Assembly: GCA_033065855.1 (NCBI GenBank) | Contig: JAVXUO010000908.1 | Coordinates: forward strand, 372,001 to 436,000 | Direction of reading: 5' to 3' | Source: Escallonia rubra | Lineage: Eukaryota > Streptophyta > Magnoliopsida > Escalloniales > Escalloniaceae | DNA length: 64,000 nt | Shown here: positions 11,863 through 25,700 of the stretch, piece by piece | Layout: each line of letters starts with the position of its first letter | How positions within the stretch are numbered: the stretch's first letter is position 1 | Position numbers and translations under genes: made by a program | The notes under the pieces: model-generated | What the model saw: the letters and a program-made list of their open reading frames with translations, nothing else | Databases searched by the model: none | Told to the model about the DNA's origin: nothing

Positions 11863-12236
11863 GGTTCAAATATAGGCTTACACTCCACGTTGAAGGTCTA
11901 GCTAGTTACTATTTGATTTTTAAGTGAGAGACTCTAAAACGTTATTGTTATTAGCGAAATTAAAAAGTGAGACAACGTTCAAGCATTAGTTATAGCTCGA
12001 CCTATCAAGGCCTAGTTGCAGTCTAATGCTTACTTGGATGATCAACTATGGTTCAAATATCGGCTTACACTACACGTTCAAGGTCTAGTTACTATTTAAT
12101 TTTTAAGTGAGAGACTATAAAACATTATCGTTACTATCGAAATTAAAAAGTGAGACGACGTTCAAACATTGGTTACAGCTCGACCTATTAAGGTCTAGTT
12201 GCAGTCTAATGCTTACTTCGATGACCTAGTATGATT
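11863..12236. repeat. Tandem duplication, 187-bp period, two copies
   Basis: The first copy starts at 11863 (GGTTCAAATATAGGCTTACA) and the second at 12050 (GGTTCAAATATCGGCTTACA). Both continue through matching landmarks such as TTTTTAAGTGAGAGACT, AAATTAAAAAGTGAGAC and AGTTGCAGTCTAATGCTTAC. They differ by scattered substitutions and small indels. No coding frame is evident. Confidence 0.85.
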
Positions 12237-12687
12237 AGATAAATCTAGTAATTATGCATCGAAAACCTCACTGTTTGTTTAAGAAGACAAGATGCATTAA
12301 AGGGTGTTATATGGACGATTGCTGGTCGGTCAAATCATAGTGAGAAGCTCCACTATTTTTCTTCATTGGGGCTTTGAAGTGAAGGGGAATTTGTGAATTT
12401 GAAATGATTCAAAGAGAAGAGTGACAGGAAAAAGTAGAGTAGAGGCATCCTCTAGTGGTGGTTCTCACGATTCTGGAAGCAGAGCTGGCCTTTCTGGTGG
12501 GCCCAAAACGAGTCACTATTGGTTCGGTTATTTAACTACTCAGGGAAGAAGAAGTGTAAGACAACTTTAGTGGGCCACATAACGGTGCGAAGCAAGTCCA
12601 GATTAATGTCGATTACAATGCAAAGCAAAGTCCAGAGGTAATTTTGTTAAGCTTGGGCCTTGATGTTCTAGCTTTTTGCCGACACTT

Positions 12688-13062
12688 AGGTAGCGTTTGA
12701 AATCAATTAAATTTTTTATTTTCTTTTTTAATTTTTTAATTGAAAAAAAAAACGCGTTTGATACACAGTTTTTTTTTTCCCCCCTTTAATTTTGAAAATC
12801 AGTTTTAAAAATAGGACTGTTTTTTAAAATTCTCATTTTTTGAGTTTTGGATATCCAATTTTGGTTTTTGTTTTGAGGCTACCACCCTCCACTGCCACTG
12901 CCACCCTTACCTCTACCGCCACAACCCAGAGAAAAAATTCAAAATAAAAACTGTGTAATCAAACACCTATTTATTTTTGTAAAAGCTAAAAACTAAACTG
13001 CTTTTTATTTTTCTTTTTTTGAAAATTGGAAACAAAAACTATAAGTGATTTCAAACAGATCG
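12688..13062. mobile_element. MITE-like insertion in copy A of the duplication
   Basis: The interval is bounded by an 11-bp inverted repeat, GTTTGAAATCA at 12695-12705 and its inverse at 13046-13056. The A/T-rich interior is itself partly self-complementary. The corresponding place in copy B lacks it. Exact ends and target duplication were not resolved. Confidence 0.5.
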
Positions 13063-14181
13063 ATCTCTCCTTTCTTCTTGGATAAATTTTTGCTACTATC
13101 ATGACTGCTTGTAGGATGATTCTTTCAATCTCTCGTATAGCAATACTTAATAGCCGCCAAATTTATATTTAGTTGCATTTTTGCTAACAATTTTAACGAT
13201 AATTATTTTCAATACTTTATTAATATTATTAAATAAAAATCACAAAAATGCATCATAATTATTAATTATCACTGTACAAAGAGAATAGCCGCCAAAAATT
13301 TTCTTTTCTTTTCTCTCTACGTGGGAGCAATGGATTCTTGCAGCGTATCAGTGTTCAATTGAGCTCTAAAGCGGGGGAGACGTGTCATGTAACAATGAAA
13401 TGTTGGCATGCATTGCGTCACACACAAAATCGTGGTGAAGACAAGTGCCATTTGTATGCTTCAATGTGAAGATACCCGAATAAATGCGGCCACCACGTCG
13501 ACCAAGCAGCCCACCCTCAACCGGAAAAGGCATTGGCCAATCAGAGGGCCATGCACAGCCATGCATAAAGTAAAGGAATTGAACAGCCAGTAACAACGTT
13601 GGGAAACACTGACTTGACCACAATAACCACGAGGGCTACAAACCTATATATATAATTCTAAATCTTCAGCCCGTTATTTATTTATTTATTTATTTTACTA
13701 TTTTGATAGTTGGTACACCAAATTAATGTCGTGTATACGTGATTACTCGATTTCAAATTTACGAACTTCTCGTATTATTCTGAAGTAACCCACAGACATC
13801 CATGACCGAGTGAGGGGGGAGGGGTAGATTACTATTCCAAACCAACTTTTCGGTCAAATCACAGTGAGATTTCGTTCTTTCTCATTTGGGCCTTGAAGTT
13901 GAGATTTGAAGGGGAACTGTGAACCGGAATTGATTCCAAAATAAATAAACAGAGTAGAGGCCTCCTCGGGTCGTTGTTCTCACAATTTTGGAAGCAGAAC
14001 AGGCGTTTCTAGTGGGCCGAAAACAAGTTACCATTGGATCATTGATTTAGCCACTTAGGGAAGAAGTGTAAGGCAATTGTAGTGCGCCAGGCGGAGAACA
14101 AAATGTCGATTACAACGCAAGCAAGTCAAGAGATTGATTTTGCAAAGCTTAGCCTCTAATGTACTATTTTTTTGCTTATGT

Positions 14182-14718
14182 TAGGGGTGAGCACGGTTCG
14201 GTTTGAAGGCTGAATATTAAACCGAACTGACCAATCTCTGTTTGAAAAAAAAAAAGAACCATGGTTGAACAGTTCGATTTCTACGGGTTTGAACGAATAA
14301 GTTTGGGCCAAACTCAATTTCAAACAAGTTTAGGGCCTAAAAATTAATAACTTAGTACATGCTAATAAGTTCCAAAAAACTGAAATTTTTTATCATACGA
14401 TTAATAACACCTAGTGAGATGTAGGCGGCGAGTGAAAAATATGTGTTACAGTTAAGGGATTTAGGGTTTATCTCATATGAGTGATCAGATAACTAGGTTT
14501 AGTAAAAAGTAACTATGATTAGGTAAAAAATATATATATGTTATATTATATACGGTCGGTTCAATTTATATGGTTTAAAAAAATCTGAACCGAACTGAAT
14601 GTACGGTTTGAGAAAAAAAAATGATTAATTTTTAGATTAATTTAAAATTAAACATATTAATCAATTTAATTTTTACAATTGAATCAGTTTCAACTGTTAA
14701 ATGCTCGTAGGAGCCTTC
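14182..14718. mobile_element. Possible hAT-like MITE in copy B of the duplication
   Basis: It starts TAGGGGTGAGCACGGTTCGG, the usual start of a common plant hAT-type MITE family, and contains inverted GGTTCGGTT / AACCGAACTGA motifs. The right end (AAATGCTCGTAGG) matches only weakly. It is absent from copy A. Confidence 0.4.
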
Positions 14719-15578
14719 CTTAAACTTGGCCTCTGTTCTAGCTCCTGTCTTGAAGTGAATGAGAGTTCAATTCAGCTCTAGAATGGAGACGTACGTGTCT
14801 ACCAATTAAATGTTGGGCATGCATTGTCATACACAAAACTCTGCCATTTGTATGCTCTGCATACATTACGTTGCCAATTAAATGCCACCAGCCGACCAAG
14901 CAGGCAGCTCAGCCTTAATGGGAAATGGCATTGACCATTCTCTCTTCTCCGATAGGAGCTTGCTTTCTTCAGTGCCAGTTATGGCAGGGTATGACGAAAC
15001 CCTTTCCTGTACCATTATTTATTGGATTTGGACCTGCAAACAAAACTCGGGGATCAATGAGAGGGCCATGCACCGCCTGCATAAAGAACGTTATATACCC
15101 CGTCACAAAAGAGAAGCAGATCCTTTGGACCTCTTGTACGTTCAACGCGTGTACGATGCATTTGAATGTCCGACCGACATGGTAGTCTTCTTTTTGAAAA
15201 ATTATACGGAGTATTATTTAGACGGTCAGCAACAACTTTGAAAATTAACTTTACCACAATCACGAAGATGGCTACAAGCGTATAATTTCTGGATCTTCAA
15301 CCTCTTTTTTTTCTTGGTATATGTGTTGCTAGTTGGTACACCAAATCAATGCCATGTACGTCGACCACCACATATAACCATACAGGGGGCTAGGGCTCCA
15401 AATCTCAACCACCACATACCTCCTGCAAACCTTTCCCAAATAGAGAGACGGAGGATGACAGGATCTCGCTCAACGCCAGCCATAACCTCTTAAGGGCTCT
15501 AAGGCACCCAAAGCCCCTGTTAAGTCGTGGCTCAAAGCACCACACACATGTACATAATTACACAACCTCTGCGACAAG

Positions 15579-16040
15579 TAGAGTTGTAAATGAATCGAGT
15601 TGTTCATGAACTGCTCGTTGTTCGTTCTTCGAAAAATTCGTTCATGTTTGTTTGTATAATATACGAAATGAACATGGACAAAATATTAGAGCTCGTTTAT
15701 TAAACGAGCCGAGTATGAACATTTCAAAGCGTTCACGAATGTGTTCGTGAACAATTTGTCTGAATAATAACTTCATTATAATATGTTCAAAACTCAAAAG
15801 TCGTATAACTTAATTATAGTATAAATTAGTTTAAACTTAAAAGCCCTAAAATCACTTAGACATTTGGATCAAGTAATGTGTAGTTCTGGTTTAGAGTAAT
15901 TGTTTTGAACGAGAACACGAGTTTTCAAGTTCGAGTTCAAACAAAATTCTGAACATTAAAAGAACACGAACATGCCCTGAAACTAAACAAATGAGTTTGA
16001 ACATACTTCTCGGTTTGAACTCGGTTCGTATACAGCCCTG
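15579..16040. mobile_element. hAT-like MITE (CAGGGCTGTA-type ends)
   Basis: The left end TAGAGTTGTAAATGAATCGA pairs with the inverse of the right end, CAGGGCTGTATACGAACCGA, over about 22 bp with few mismatches. This CAGGGCTGTAAACGAACCGA-type terminus is common among plant hAT MITEs. The flanking 8-mers GCGACAAG and ACGGCAGG match at five positions and may be a decayed target duplication. The interior is rich in GAACA/TGTTC motifs and encodes nothing. Confidence 0.6.
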
Positions 16041-17126
16041 ACGGCAGGGGACTTCTTTGGGCACGTGGTTGCAAAAAGGGTGGTGGTGATGCACGTGATG
16101 GCGCATGATTGAGTAGCGAGGCGCACGGTTTGGTGTGGATAGATGTTGGTGACTTGCGTGGACAACTGCCTTTGTGTGTGTGTGTGTGTTGTTGCCCAGT
16201 TGTCACGGATTGACTTTGTTGTTGTTTTTATATTTGTGCATTATCTTTTGGGGTATGCTGTCGACTTTATTTTGACTTGTTATGTGTTTTCTTCACTTAT
16301 ATTGTTGTGATGTTATATCTGGGACATAATTATTTTCCTTGTGTATAGCTAGTGTCTGGTTAGGGAAAGGGCATGCTAATCTTTTATACAAATAGCCTCT
16401 TTTATACAGATAACCATTAGTAGAGATGCCTTGACATTAAAGCCAGTTTTTCTCTGGTCGTTCTCAATTATACAAGGAGACCTGGTCTATGTTCTGCTCT
16501 TTGTGTGCAGTTCATTGTTCGAAAGCGTAGTATTATGTAAATTTCTTTTTTATGTACTCTCTATCACGTGGTACTACATGTTATGTTTAGTAATGATATG
16601 ACTAGTATGATTTTTGTCCAAAGCAAGGGAGAGGGAGGGAGGGGGAGGGGGAGAGGGAGAGAGGGAGAGAGAGTATATGAGCCTTACAAAAAAATTTCCT
16701 ATTGACCAAGTCGTCATGTTAATTTTTTTATTTTTTTGATAACAACGAGAATGATATTGATATAAAAACGTTTTACATTATTGGGCATGTAAATATATCA
16801 TACAAATACACAACATAACGTAGGCAATGACATTATCCACGACTCAGTTACAAAAAAGATATATGAAACAAAAGATGAGCTCTAAGCCAATTAATAGAGT
16901 ATTAGCATAAGTGAACTGTTGGGTTAAACCTGCACCAGATTGTTATAAACCTGCACCAGATTGTTTGAAAGAGTGTTAACAGATAACCCAGCTCTACATT
17001 TTACATTGAACTTTGCAGTTGTCTTCTAACTCACTTATTAATTGCCAACTTTTAGCTGCCACGGAGAATCCAAAGGGAGAAAAGAGAGAAGACCACCACC
17101 ACTTCGTTTGCTAATTTCGCCTCTTG
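16041..17126. other. Intergenic region upstream of the first reductase gene
   Basis: There is no supported gene. It contains a GT run (about 16171-16190), a purine-only G/A tract (16622-16674) and a 21-bp tandem duplication (16926-16966, AACCTGCACCAGATTGTT twice). The last 90 bp are closely similar to DNA just upstream of the second and third reductase genes and should be the 5' UTR/proximal promoter. Confidence 0.6.
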
Positions 17127-20100
17127 ATGGCGGAGAAAGGGACAGTGTGTGTAACAGGGGCAGGAGGGTACGTAGCGTCGTGGCTGGTGAAGCTTCTCCT
17201 CTCTAACAACTACACTGTCCATGGCACCGTCAGAGATCCTGGTAGTTCCTTATTTGACCTCACTCCACTTTTCTTGTCTTGCTTCTTTGTGCATCGCTTT
17301 CTCCAAAGACGTCAACTTCTGTTAGTTTCTTCAACTTTTAACGATTTCTTATCAGTTAACAAATGTGGAACCAGTTCAACAGTCTGGGATTGTTTCAGGA
17401 AATAACCCGATTGTCTTAGATTTCCTCGTTTCCATTTAGTCACCGGTACAGATGATATGCTATTAGAATTTTTGAGTGGAAGATAGAATTAAGGGCTGGG
17501 CTGGTTTGGTTCCCCCGTTCTTGAATCCTAACCACGGAGGATGATTGGAAAATCTTTCATCTTTCTTATAGTCATTATACGCACTAGTTCAAGATGTGGT
17601 GGTTGGACCTAATATGATTGTTTAGGCATCAAAATGGAATCTATAAAAGATAAGCAAGACCGTCAATTCTTGTTTTTTTGTTTGTTTGTTGGGGTTTGGG
17701 GGGGGGGGGGGGGGGGGGTGTTGAGGCTGACCCAGAAATTGTAATGTTGTTCCCTGCGCATTAAATTATAAGCACAATGGTACGTCTTCACATATGATTG
17801 CGTAAGAGGGATATGATGGTACAGTGGTACTTGTTCCAAACCATGTTTGCATATGCTTCTCAATGTTTTCTCAGTTCACCATATGTTAAGTTATACTCCT
17901 GCCAGGTCCACATCTGCAATAGACAATTGCAATCTTTTCTATGTTTTAATAGTAACCTCTGATGAAGAACTAGTTTCATACTGTATAGGATTATATCCAT
18001 ATCAAACTGAGACTCAGAAAACACATGTAGAAGATGAGTGACCTGCACGAACACATCGCATTAATCAACTAACCTCAGGACCCAACAACTTGAAAAGAAG
18101 GACTAGTTCAATGAAATTAAACTTAACCAAAACCTGGCATTTGTTCCTCTCCTTGAACTACAGCTATCATAAAACCAAGCACCAATAGCGATAGTCAAAT
18201 TTAAGAATAGCCTTAGAGATTTCACTATTTCAGTGGTAGAGCTGGAGATACAAATGCAAAACAAGAGCAAAGTAGTGCCTCAATAGGAGACTTGATTGTG
18301 CGCACCTTAAAAGTTGCCCAAGAGACTAGACCAATATCTTTAAACTCACGATTAGATACAATTGCATATTTGGTTCGATGCACGTGAATTTGACACCTGT
18401 TTGACCAAACTATAGACTTTGTGAGCCATTGACCTTTGTTACCCGGTCGTAACAAATTACCCTAAGATGCAGTAGTGAAAATAAAAAGTTTTAGTACTCA
18501 TGCAAAGAAACGAAAAGACAATGGTAAATATCAATCGTACAGTTGCACTTCTAAGAAAAGGAAAAAAGAACAAAAAGTTTTCTCTATTCCACTGAAAGAA
18601 GAAAAGAAAAGGGAAACAGATGGCAAAATCCATGTTTTTGTCAACCAAACCACAGCATTCCGTGCAGAAACCAAAGTCAGATATTGAAGGTATCAAGAGT
18701 CATTGACCACAATGTTTTCATTCTAAATAAACTAATCGACTAAATTAGAACACTGCATTGATTCTAAGTGTACTATTTGACTAAATTAGATCAATCGAAA
18801 GCCTATAAACCAATGAAATCCACTAGTTGATAGCAATTAGCAACATCAGCAACATTAGCTCTCAGGCTGAAGGGTTGGGATGTTTGCTAAGTTATCACTC
18901 GCTGTAAAGGTCTAACTCTCAGGCAATTACAACATGTAACACTTCCCCTTACGTGCACTCCCCAGATAGCATGAGGGAAACAAGTCAATCAGATGTTGAG
19001 CTTCTCTATTTAGAACATACCTGATGATGAACACTGAGAAGAATTGAAATGCTTTTGAGCTGAAACAATTATTTCATTTGAATGTATACTGCAGGAGACG
19101 ACAAGTACATTCATTTGAAGAAACTTGAAAAAGCATCTGAGAAGTTGAAACTGTTCAAGGCAGACCTGCTCGATTACAACTCTCTCTCTCCAGTCATCAC
19201 AGGATGCCAAGGGGTGTTTCATGTAGCAAGTCCAGTTCCCTCCAGCACTGTACTAAATCCCGAGGCAAGATTATCTCTCACATTTAAGCTTGTTTGTGCA
19301 AATCACACATGCTAATATGCTGTTATTCAGGTGGAACTGATTGAGCCTGCTGTAAATGGTACACTCAATGTACTCAAGGCATGTTTTGAAGCCAATGTCA
19401 AGCGAGTTGTGTATGTATCTTCTGGAACTGCCGTTACGATGAACCCTAACTGGCCCAAGGGACGAGTGAAGGACGAGACATGCTGGTCTGACAAGGAATA
19501 CTGCAAAACAACACAAGTAAAGTAATTGATTAAATATCACCACTCTATAAACTTGTAACTCTATATTTTGTTTAACTCAGACTGCCTGGTTACCTGTTTG
19601 TACAGAACTGGTATTCTTTGTCCAAGACAGATGCAGAAAGCGAGGCTTGGGAGTTTGCAAAGAGAAGTGGGCTTGATATCGTAACTGTGTGCCCGACGCT
19701 TGTTTTCGGGCCAATGTTACAATGCACCACAAATGCTAGTAGTTTGGTTCTTATTAAGCTTCTGAAAGGTATGTAGTATGTACTCGTGTTACAGGCATCG
19801 TCAATTTGTTTGTTTAAGTAAATGTATGTTTTCTCGCCAAGAAATATGTAGACCCTTTTAACCCTTCAGTGGCAAATGGGTGTGAATTTAGTAGAAAACG
19901 GTGTGTATATTCAAAACTTCTCATTTTTGTACTTAGAAAGTTACAATTTACCCCTCAACTTTTTGATAATTATAATTTTGCCTCCCAAAGTTTGAAACTT
20001 TGAATATAGCCTTACTTCTATGCCCCTGCGTAGGTGCCTAAACGGTTGCCCAGACGGCCAAGGCGGTTTTTTTTGTTGTTGTCTCCACTTCGTCCTAGGA

Positions 20101-20820
20101 TGGAATGCTGGCGGGAGAGTGAGAGCGAAATGATTTGGACTTTTACTCGTCTTCTGTATCCTTTACCGTTCCAAAGTTTGCAGGCCTCGGTGGACCGATT
20201 TTTTTATGTCCCATTTTTTCGAGCATGGGTTTCACTTGAAATGACTTTTAATGATTGCCTTTTCTTCTTATTTGATAATGCAGAAGGATGCGAAAAAATG
20301 CAAGATACGTTTCGAAGACTTGTAGATGTGCGTGATGTAGCTGAAGCACTGCTGTTGGTATATGAGAGAACTGACACTGAGGGAAGATACATTTGCATGG
20401 CTCACATGATTAATACGGAGGACTTGGTGAAAATGCTGAGGAGCATTTTTCCTAATTGCAGCTATCCCAAGAGGTAAATTCTTTATCTTAATAATGCTTC
20501 TAAAGTAGGTATTATCTAAAAATAGTTTGGGCCCTTGGGTTTGTTGCATATTTAAACGCTGTGAAATATTGTGTAAAAATAATTGCGTCTTTTGGTTCAG
20601 ATCATCCATATATCCTCATCTCAATTATTTATCTGGTTTTCCTAATGTATTATTGCCTTCTTTTTCACGAACATTTACCATTGGCAGTTTTATCGCGGGA
20701 GAGGAAGCAGAGCCGCTCAGTTCAGAGAAATTGCAGAGGGTGGGTTGGAGTTACAGGCCGCTGGAAGAAACTCTCATTGATACTATTGAAAGCTATAGAT
20801 TGTCTGGAATTTTGGATTAG
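17127..20820 (+). CDS. Cinnamoyl-CoA-reductase-like SDR, copy 1 (318 aa)
   Basis: Six exons: 17127-17241, 19095-19264, 19331-19516, 19606-19768, 20284-20473 and 20688-20820. They join in frame from ATG to TAG. The product is an extended SDR with an N-terminal NADP-binding Rossmann motif [10 protein letters not shown] (Gly11, Gly14, Ala17), catalytic Ser126 (VYVSSGTAV) and Tyr160/Lys164 in NWYSLSK. The family reduces CoA esters or aldehydes in phenylpropanoid and related metabolism in the cytosol. Classical lignin CCRs have NWYCYGK; the form here is closer to the CCR-like (CRL) branch, so the substrate is open. Copies 2-4 have Cys after the catalytic Tyr while this copy has Ser. Intron 2 has a GC donor (GAG|gcaaga). 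Intron 1 carries a run of 21 G (17698-17718). The ATG is preferred to the TTG three bases upstream. Confidence 0.93.
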
Positions 20821-22766
20821 AACGGTATTTTTGTCACAGCTTTTGCGATTGAACTTCCATCAGGCATTCTCACGTCCAAACCTTCTATGCTATAGCAGAT
20901 CTTATGCTCCCACCACGATGCGTATGCTATGGGCTGTTCATATTAATGTTTTGAACTTTACTGCAGTTTGTTTACTTTTGGTAACGCTGTAACAGAGTGT
21001 AGTTTTCATCACTTGGTTTAATGACATAAACAATATTGCTGCTTTGGCTGCTTCCAGGCCACGTATCACGGCTAAGCATCTCTGTTCTTACTTCTCTGTT
21101 TTGGTTGAAGCTAACTGCGATGACTCATGACAGTGAGGACTTCTGAAAAGATTAGAAGTACCAACTTGTGAATTATCTAAGACTAACACGTTTGAAGGAG
21201 TCTGTGTCCACCATTCCAAGGTGGGTTCAATTACCGTCGGCGAGAGCCTAAAACATCAGCCATGCAGCCCTTGCGTGCTTTCTGTGTCATGATATGCACA
21301 GGGCATGCTATTATATGTTCATATGCATAATCAATTTTTTCCTCAAAATTCTAGTGCATTATCTTTGGAGAGAACCATGAGAAGGGCTGTTAAGATTTCT
21401 TCGTAAAAATTGGTCTTAAGCGCTTTGCTGAAGATCTCGGGTTTACAGTTGGCTTTTTATTTTGTCTTCTCGAAAGCTTATCTCCATCTAATGCGTTATC
21501 ATACCATGATATTGCTGTCTGGAGATGGAAGAACGCTCGCAGGCGGTTAGATCCGCTCTTCTTGGTTCCGATTTGCCCAGATCCGGTGAATGCAGTAGGA
21601 GATCTTTCCCCTAAAGCTTCCAATCTTTAAGGTACGGTCTTGGGAGGCCCTCTTTCGGTTTTCGTCAGATCCAGTTCTAACCACTGCAGCACCATGAGCT
21701 GCCGTCCTATTTTGGGAGCTTGGGATTTGACGCATCTTCTTTGTATCATTTCGTCTGGTTGTTCCTTATTTTGGTATGCACCTCTTATGTTCCGTCTGAG
21801 GCCTTGTTGGCCACTTTTAAGACCCTCTGTTCTCTATTCTCAATTTATGAAGTTTGATCGGGAAAGAAATATACGTGGTGTATCGCGCTTGAGACACTAC
21901 GGCCATAGCTATTCAAGTGGAATTTCAGCTCAATTACAGAGAAGAGTGGCAATAAATTGAGTTATGGAAGAAGAAGAAGGTAACGAGATGAGGGCAAGAG
22001 AGAGAAAGAGAGAGAACAGAAACAGCTTAGAGAGAGAAATAGGCATTGGTCATTGCATTTCACATTTTTCATATCCATTCTTCGCGGTGTTTCTCCCTTT
22101 TAAGGGTTGGTTACAACCGAAATTCAAACATTTAGAATATGAGCGGTAAATTCGAAGAAATTGGTCACTAAAGTAATCTAAAAAATTAAACTGGGCCAAA
22201 ACACTATCGTTCTCCTTTTGGCTCGTAATTCCTTCCTTCCAGCTAGTTTCTTGATCTTAATCCTCAGAGGAACCTTCGTCTGATGTGGATGTTGAGCTGA
22301 CATCTTCCTTGTTACCACTTCCTTTGTCCCGATATGTTACAATATATAAATAACTTTCTAGAAAGTGATATCGATACTAAAATACTAAAACCAACCAAAT
22401 GTCTTAACTTTAAACTTCCTTCAACCATCGGGAAAAATCAGTAATCCAACAATGAGCCCAAGTATAATGTATGATAAAAAGTCAAATTACTCGCTAATAA
22501 TTAATTTTTTCTATTGACCAAAAGTCATCAAATTAGTTGATCGATCATTTTCTTGCCGACAGAAAATTGAGCTAAAAAAAGGGTCAATTGAATACTAATT
22601 TGTTTTTTAGTAAGGGACTTTGTAGTTTGTAGACAATTGTAAAGTTGGAAGTAAATGTAAAGTTGGGTTATTAGGAGGTCAAATTTTTAGTTGCTTTGCT
22701 ACGGTGAATCGAAAGGGAGAAGAAAAACAAGACCACCACCGCTTCGTTTGCTAATTTCGCTCCTTG
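20821..22766. other. Intergenic region between reductase copies 1 and 2
   Basis: This holds the 3' UTR of copy 1, a block at about 21480-21700 that recurs downstream of copies 2 and 3, and the proximal promoter of copy 2 (from about 22660). The region 20474-21868 also recurs as the orphan segment at 30307-31368. Open frames here are short and have no recognised motif. Confidence 0.6.
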
Positions 22767-25700
22767 ATGGCGGATAAAGGGACTGTATGTGTAACAGGGG
22801 CAGGAGGGTACGTAGCGTCGTGGCTGGTGAAGCTTCTCCTCTCTAACAACTACACTGTCCATGGCACCGTCAGAGATCCTGGTATTTCCTTGTTTCTCCT
22901 CGCTCCACTTTTCTTGTCTTGCTTCTTTGTGCATCCCTTTCTCCAAGGACATCAACTTCTGTTAGTTTCTTCAACTTTTAATGATATCTTATCAGTTAAC
23001 AAATGTGGAAGCAGTTCAGCAGTCTGGGATTGTTTCAGGAAATGACCCGATTGTCGTAGACTTCCTTGTTTCCATTTAGTCAGCAGTACATATGCGAGTA
23101 GATTTTTTGAGTGGAAGATAAATTTAAGGGTTGGGCTGGTTTGGTTTTCCCATACGTTGAATCCTAACCATTGAGGAAAGTTGGAAATCTTTTATCTTTT
23201 CTTTGAGTCATTTCTAACTCCATAGGATTCATGGATATGCACAAGTTCAAGATTTGGTGGTTGAATCGAAGATGATTGATTAGGTATTAAAATTGAATCT
23301 ACAAGAGATAAATAGGACCGTCAAGTTTATTGTGCGTGTGTGCGCGCACGAGTTGGGGATTGGTGTTGGGGGGGGTGTTGTACCGAACTGGCCCTAATAA
23401 TATTGGCACTCCTAAAAGAGCTTTATGCACCCAAAGGGTTTTAACAGATAGGCGTTACTGATATTACCCTCTTGAAGATTCTTGTCTATATATTACTTAT
23501 CTGAACATACATCTTCTTAAAGCTGTTTCATTTTCTCACCTAGATCTGCGTTCTTCTTCTATCTGCATTTGGTGAACTGTTTTGGGGGTGGGAGTATCAA
23601 TTGCCGCATTTTTGTGGGTTGATAGGCCTCCAGGAAGTCCTTTCACTGCAATTGATTGAAAATTAAGTTGGAACCCCGGGGCATGTGGGGAATGCAATTT
23701 CATACAAGGATAAGGGGTGGCTTGCCTACAGATATATTCTTCTTTTCCTTGTCTTTTAAAAGCCAATAAGCCATCCTAGTAATCAGGATATATGAGACAT
23801 TAAACTGATACTGCTATGTAATTCAAGAACGCAGAAGTGCTTGTGGAAAAGGTTTATGAGACCACCCTCTATCAGTAACTTGACGTGTACAAAGGGACTA
23901 AAGCTGGTTGAGCGTAAAGTTAAACTGCATGTGCGGTGGTTCTTAAAATTATCGTCATTCCCATGAATACACACACGAGAACATATTTGGCAACTTCAAA
24001 CAGGAAGTAGTGGTTTAATTGCAATGTTGACACTGAATACTTTGCACTCCATCTCATGGTCTCTTTGCGTTGTAGCCTTACATGGCAGTTTGCATGATAT
24101 ACGTTTGACACTGAGCATTAGTGATGTGATCTGCCTAATTTGTCCTTCAACCAATGAAATTCACTAATTAAATTCAATATTAGCTCTCAGGCATCAATTC
24201 CTTTGATGGAAAGGGAATTTACTTGGTTGGGAGGTTTGGCAAGTTTTCCCTTGCTGTAAAGATTTAAACGTTCAGGCAATAAAAACATGTATATCATGCT
24301 CAACACTTTCCCACACATGCAATCTCCGGATAGCATGTGGGACATAAGTCAATTGGATGTTGAGCTTCTCTTTTTAGAACATACATGATAAAGAACACTG
24401 AGAAGAAATGTTTTTCAAGCTAAAGATTTTTTATATGGATATATACTGCAGAAGCTGATAAGTACATTCACTTGAAGAAACTTGAAAAAGCATCTGAGAA
24501 CTTGAAACTGTTCAAGGCAGACCTGCTCGATTACACCTCTCTATCTGCAGCCATCACAGGATGCCAAGGGGTGTTCCATGTAGCAAGTCCAGTTCCCGCC
24601 AGCACCGTACCAAATCCCGAGGCAAGATATCTCTAACATTGTAGTTTGTTTGTGCAAATCACACATGCTAATATGCTGTTATTCAGGTGGAACTGATTGA
24701 GCCTGCTGTGAATGGTACACTGAATGTACTTAAGGCATGTGTTGAAGCAAATGTCACGCGAGTTGTGTATGTATCTTCTGCAGCTGCCATTAGCATGAAC
24801 CCTAACTGGCCCAAGGGACAAGTGAAGGACGAGACATGCTGGTCTGACAAGGAATACTGCAGAACAACCAATGTAATCAACTGAATATCTCTATCTTGTA
24901 GACTTGCAACTCCGATTGATGCATTTTGTTTACTCAGACGGCCTGTTACCTGTTTGTACAGAACTGGTATTGTTTGTCCAAGACAGTAGCAGAAAGCGAG
25001 GCTTGGGAGTTTGCAAAGAGAAGTGGTCTTGATATCGTAACTGTGTGCCCAACACATGTTTTGGGGCCAATGTTACAAGGCACCACAAATGCTAGTAGTT
25101 TGGTTCTTATTAAGCTTCTGAAAGGTACGCACTTGTGTCACATGCATCAATTTGTTTCTTTAGGTAATGTATGTTGTCGTTTCTGTTTAGGTGTGAACCC
25201 ATTATGTCTATTTTCATACGTGTTTGGCACTTTGTGTATGGCTTAAAAGCATAAAATGACGAATCTAGCACTCAACTTAATAGGAAAAAAATACAGGAAG
25301 AGTAAACTGGTGACAGGGCACAGTCGAATGACCATTTTCAAGGATTTAGCCGTACATGGACTGAGTTTAAAAATCGGGCAAAGTACGAGGGAAAAAGTCG
25401 ATTAAACCCTAATTATTGTATCCTGACTTCACCGACACTTGACCAACCAAAATTGCATTTTTCCTATTAACTTTTTCTGGTCAAATGAACATGGCAAGGA
25501 AAGTATGATTCCTTTTCTCTTACGTCACTCTATTTCATTCTTCCCAAGAATCATTTTCCCAGGTGACAGTTGCGTTGTTTAGATCCCTATTCTTTTGATA
25601 TCAACGCGTAATATCTTTTGAGTTGTTGTGGACAGTGTTCTCTAAGCCAGTAAATTAAGCTTTCATCACCTAACATTGGAAAGTTAAAATTCACCATGAA

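Larger units (their letters stand above)
12325..15361. repeat. Old tandem segmental duplication, about 1.5 kb per copy
   Basis: Copy A (about 12325-13740) and copy B (about 13850-15361) share collinear landmarks: GGTCAAATCATAGTGAGA and GGTCAAATCACAGTGAGA; the GGAAGCAGA blocks (12475 and 13991); GGGAAGAAG..GTGTAAG; GGCATGCATTG (13406 and 14817); CGACCAAGCAG (13498 and 14892); AGAGGGCCATGCAC; and AGTTGGTACACCAAAT (13708 and 15332). The copies are clearly diverged. Different small transposons interrupt each one. No convincing protein is encoded: the frames in 14882-15241 have no recognised motif and are not open in copy A. Confidence 0.7.

Noticed and set aside
17242-17405. Extension of the exon 1 frame into intron 1 (FLSCFFVH..., also in copies 2 and 3)
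   Set aside because: It is read-through of a good GT donor; the downstream exons join in frame from the donor.
22671-22955. Minus-strand frame across the first exon of reductase copies 2 and 3 (also 38787-39050)
   Set aside because: It is open in both copies only because these are recent duplicates; it is antisense to exon 1 and has no known motif.
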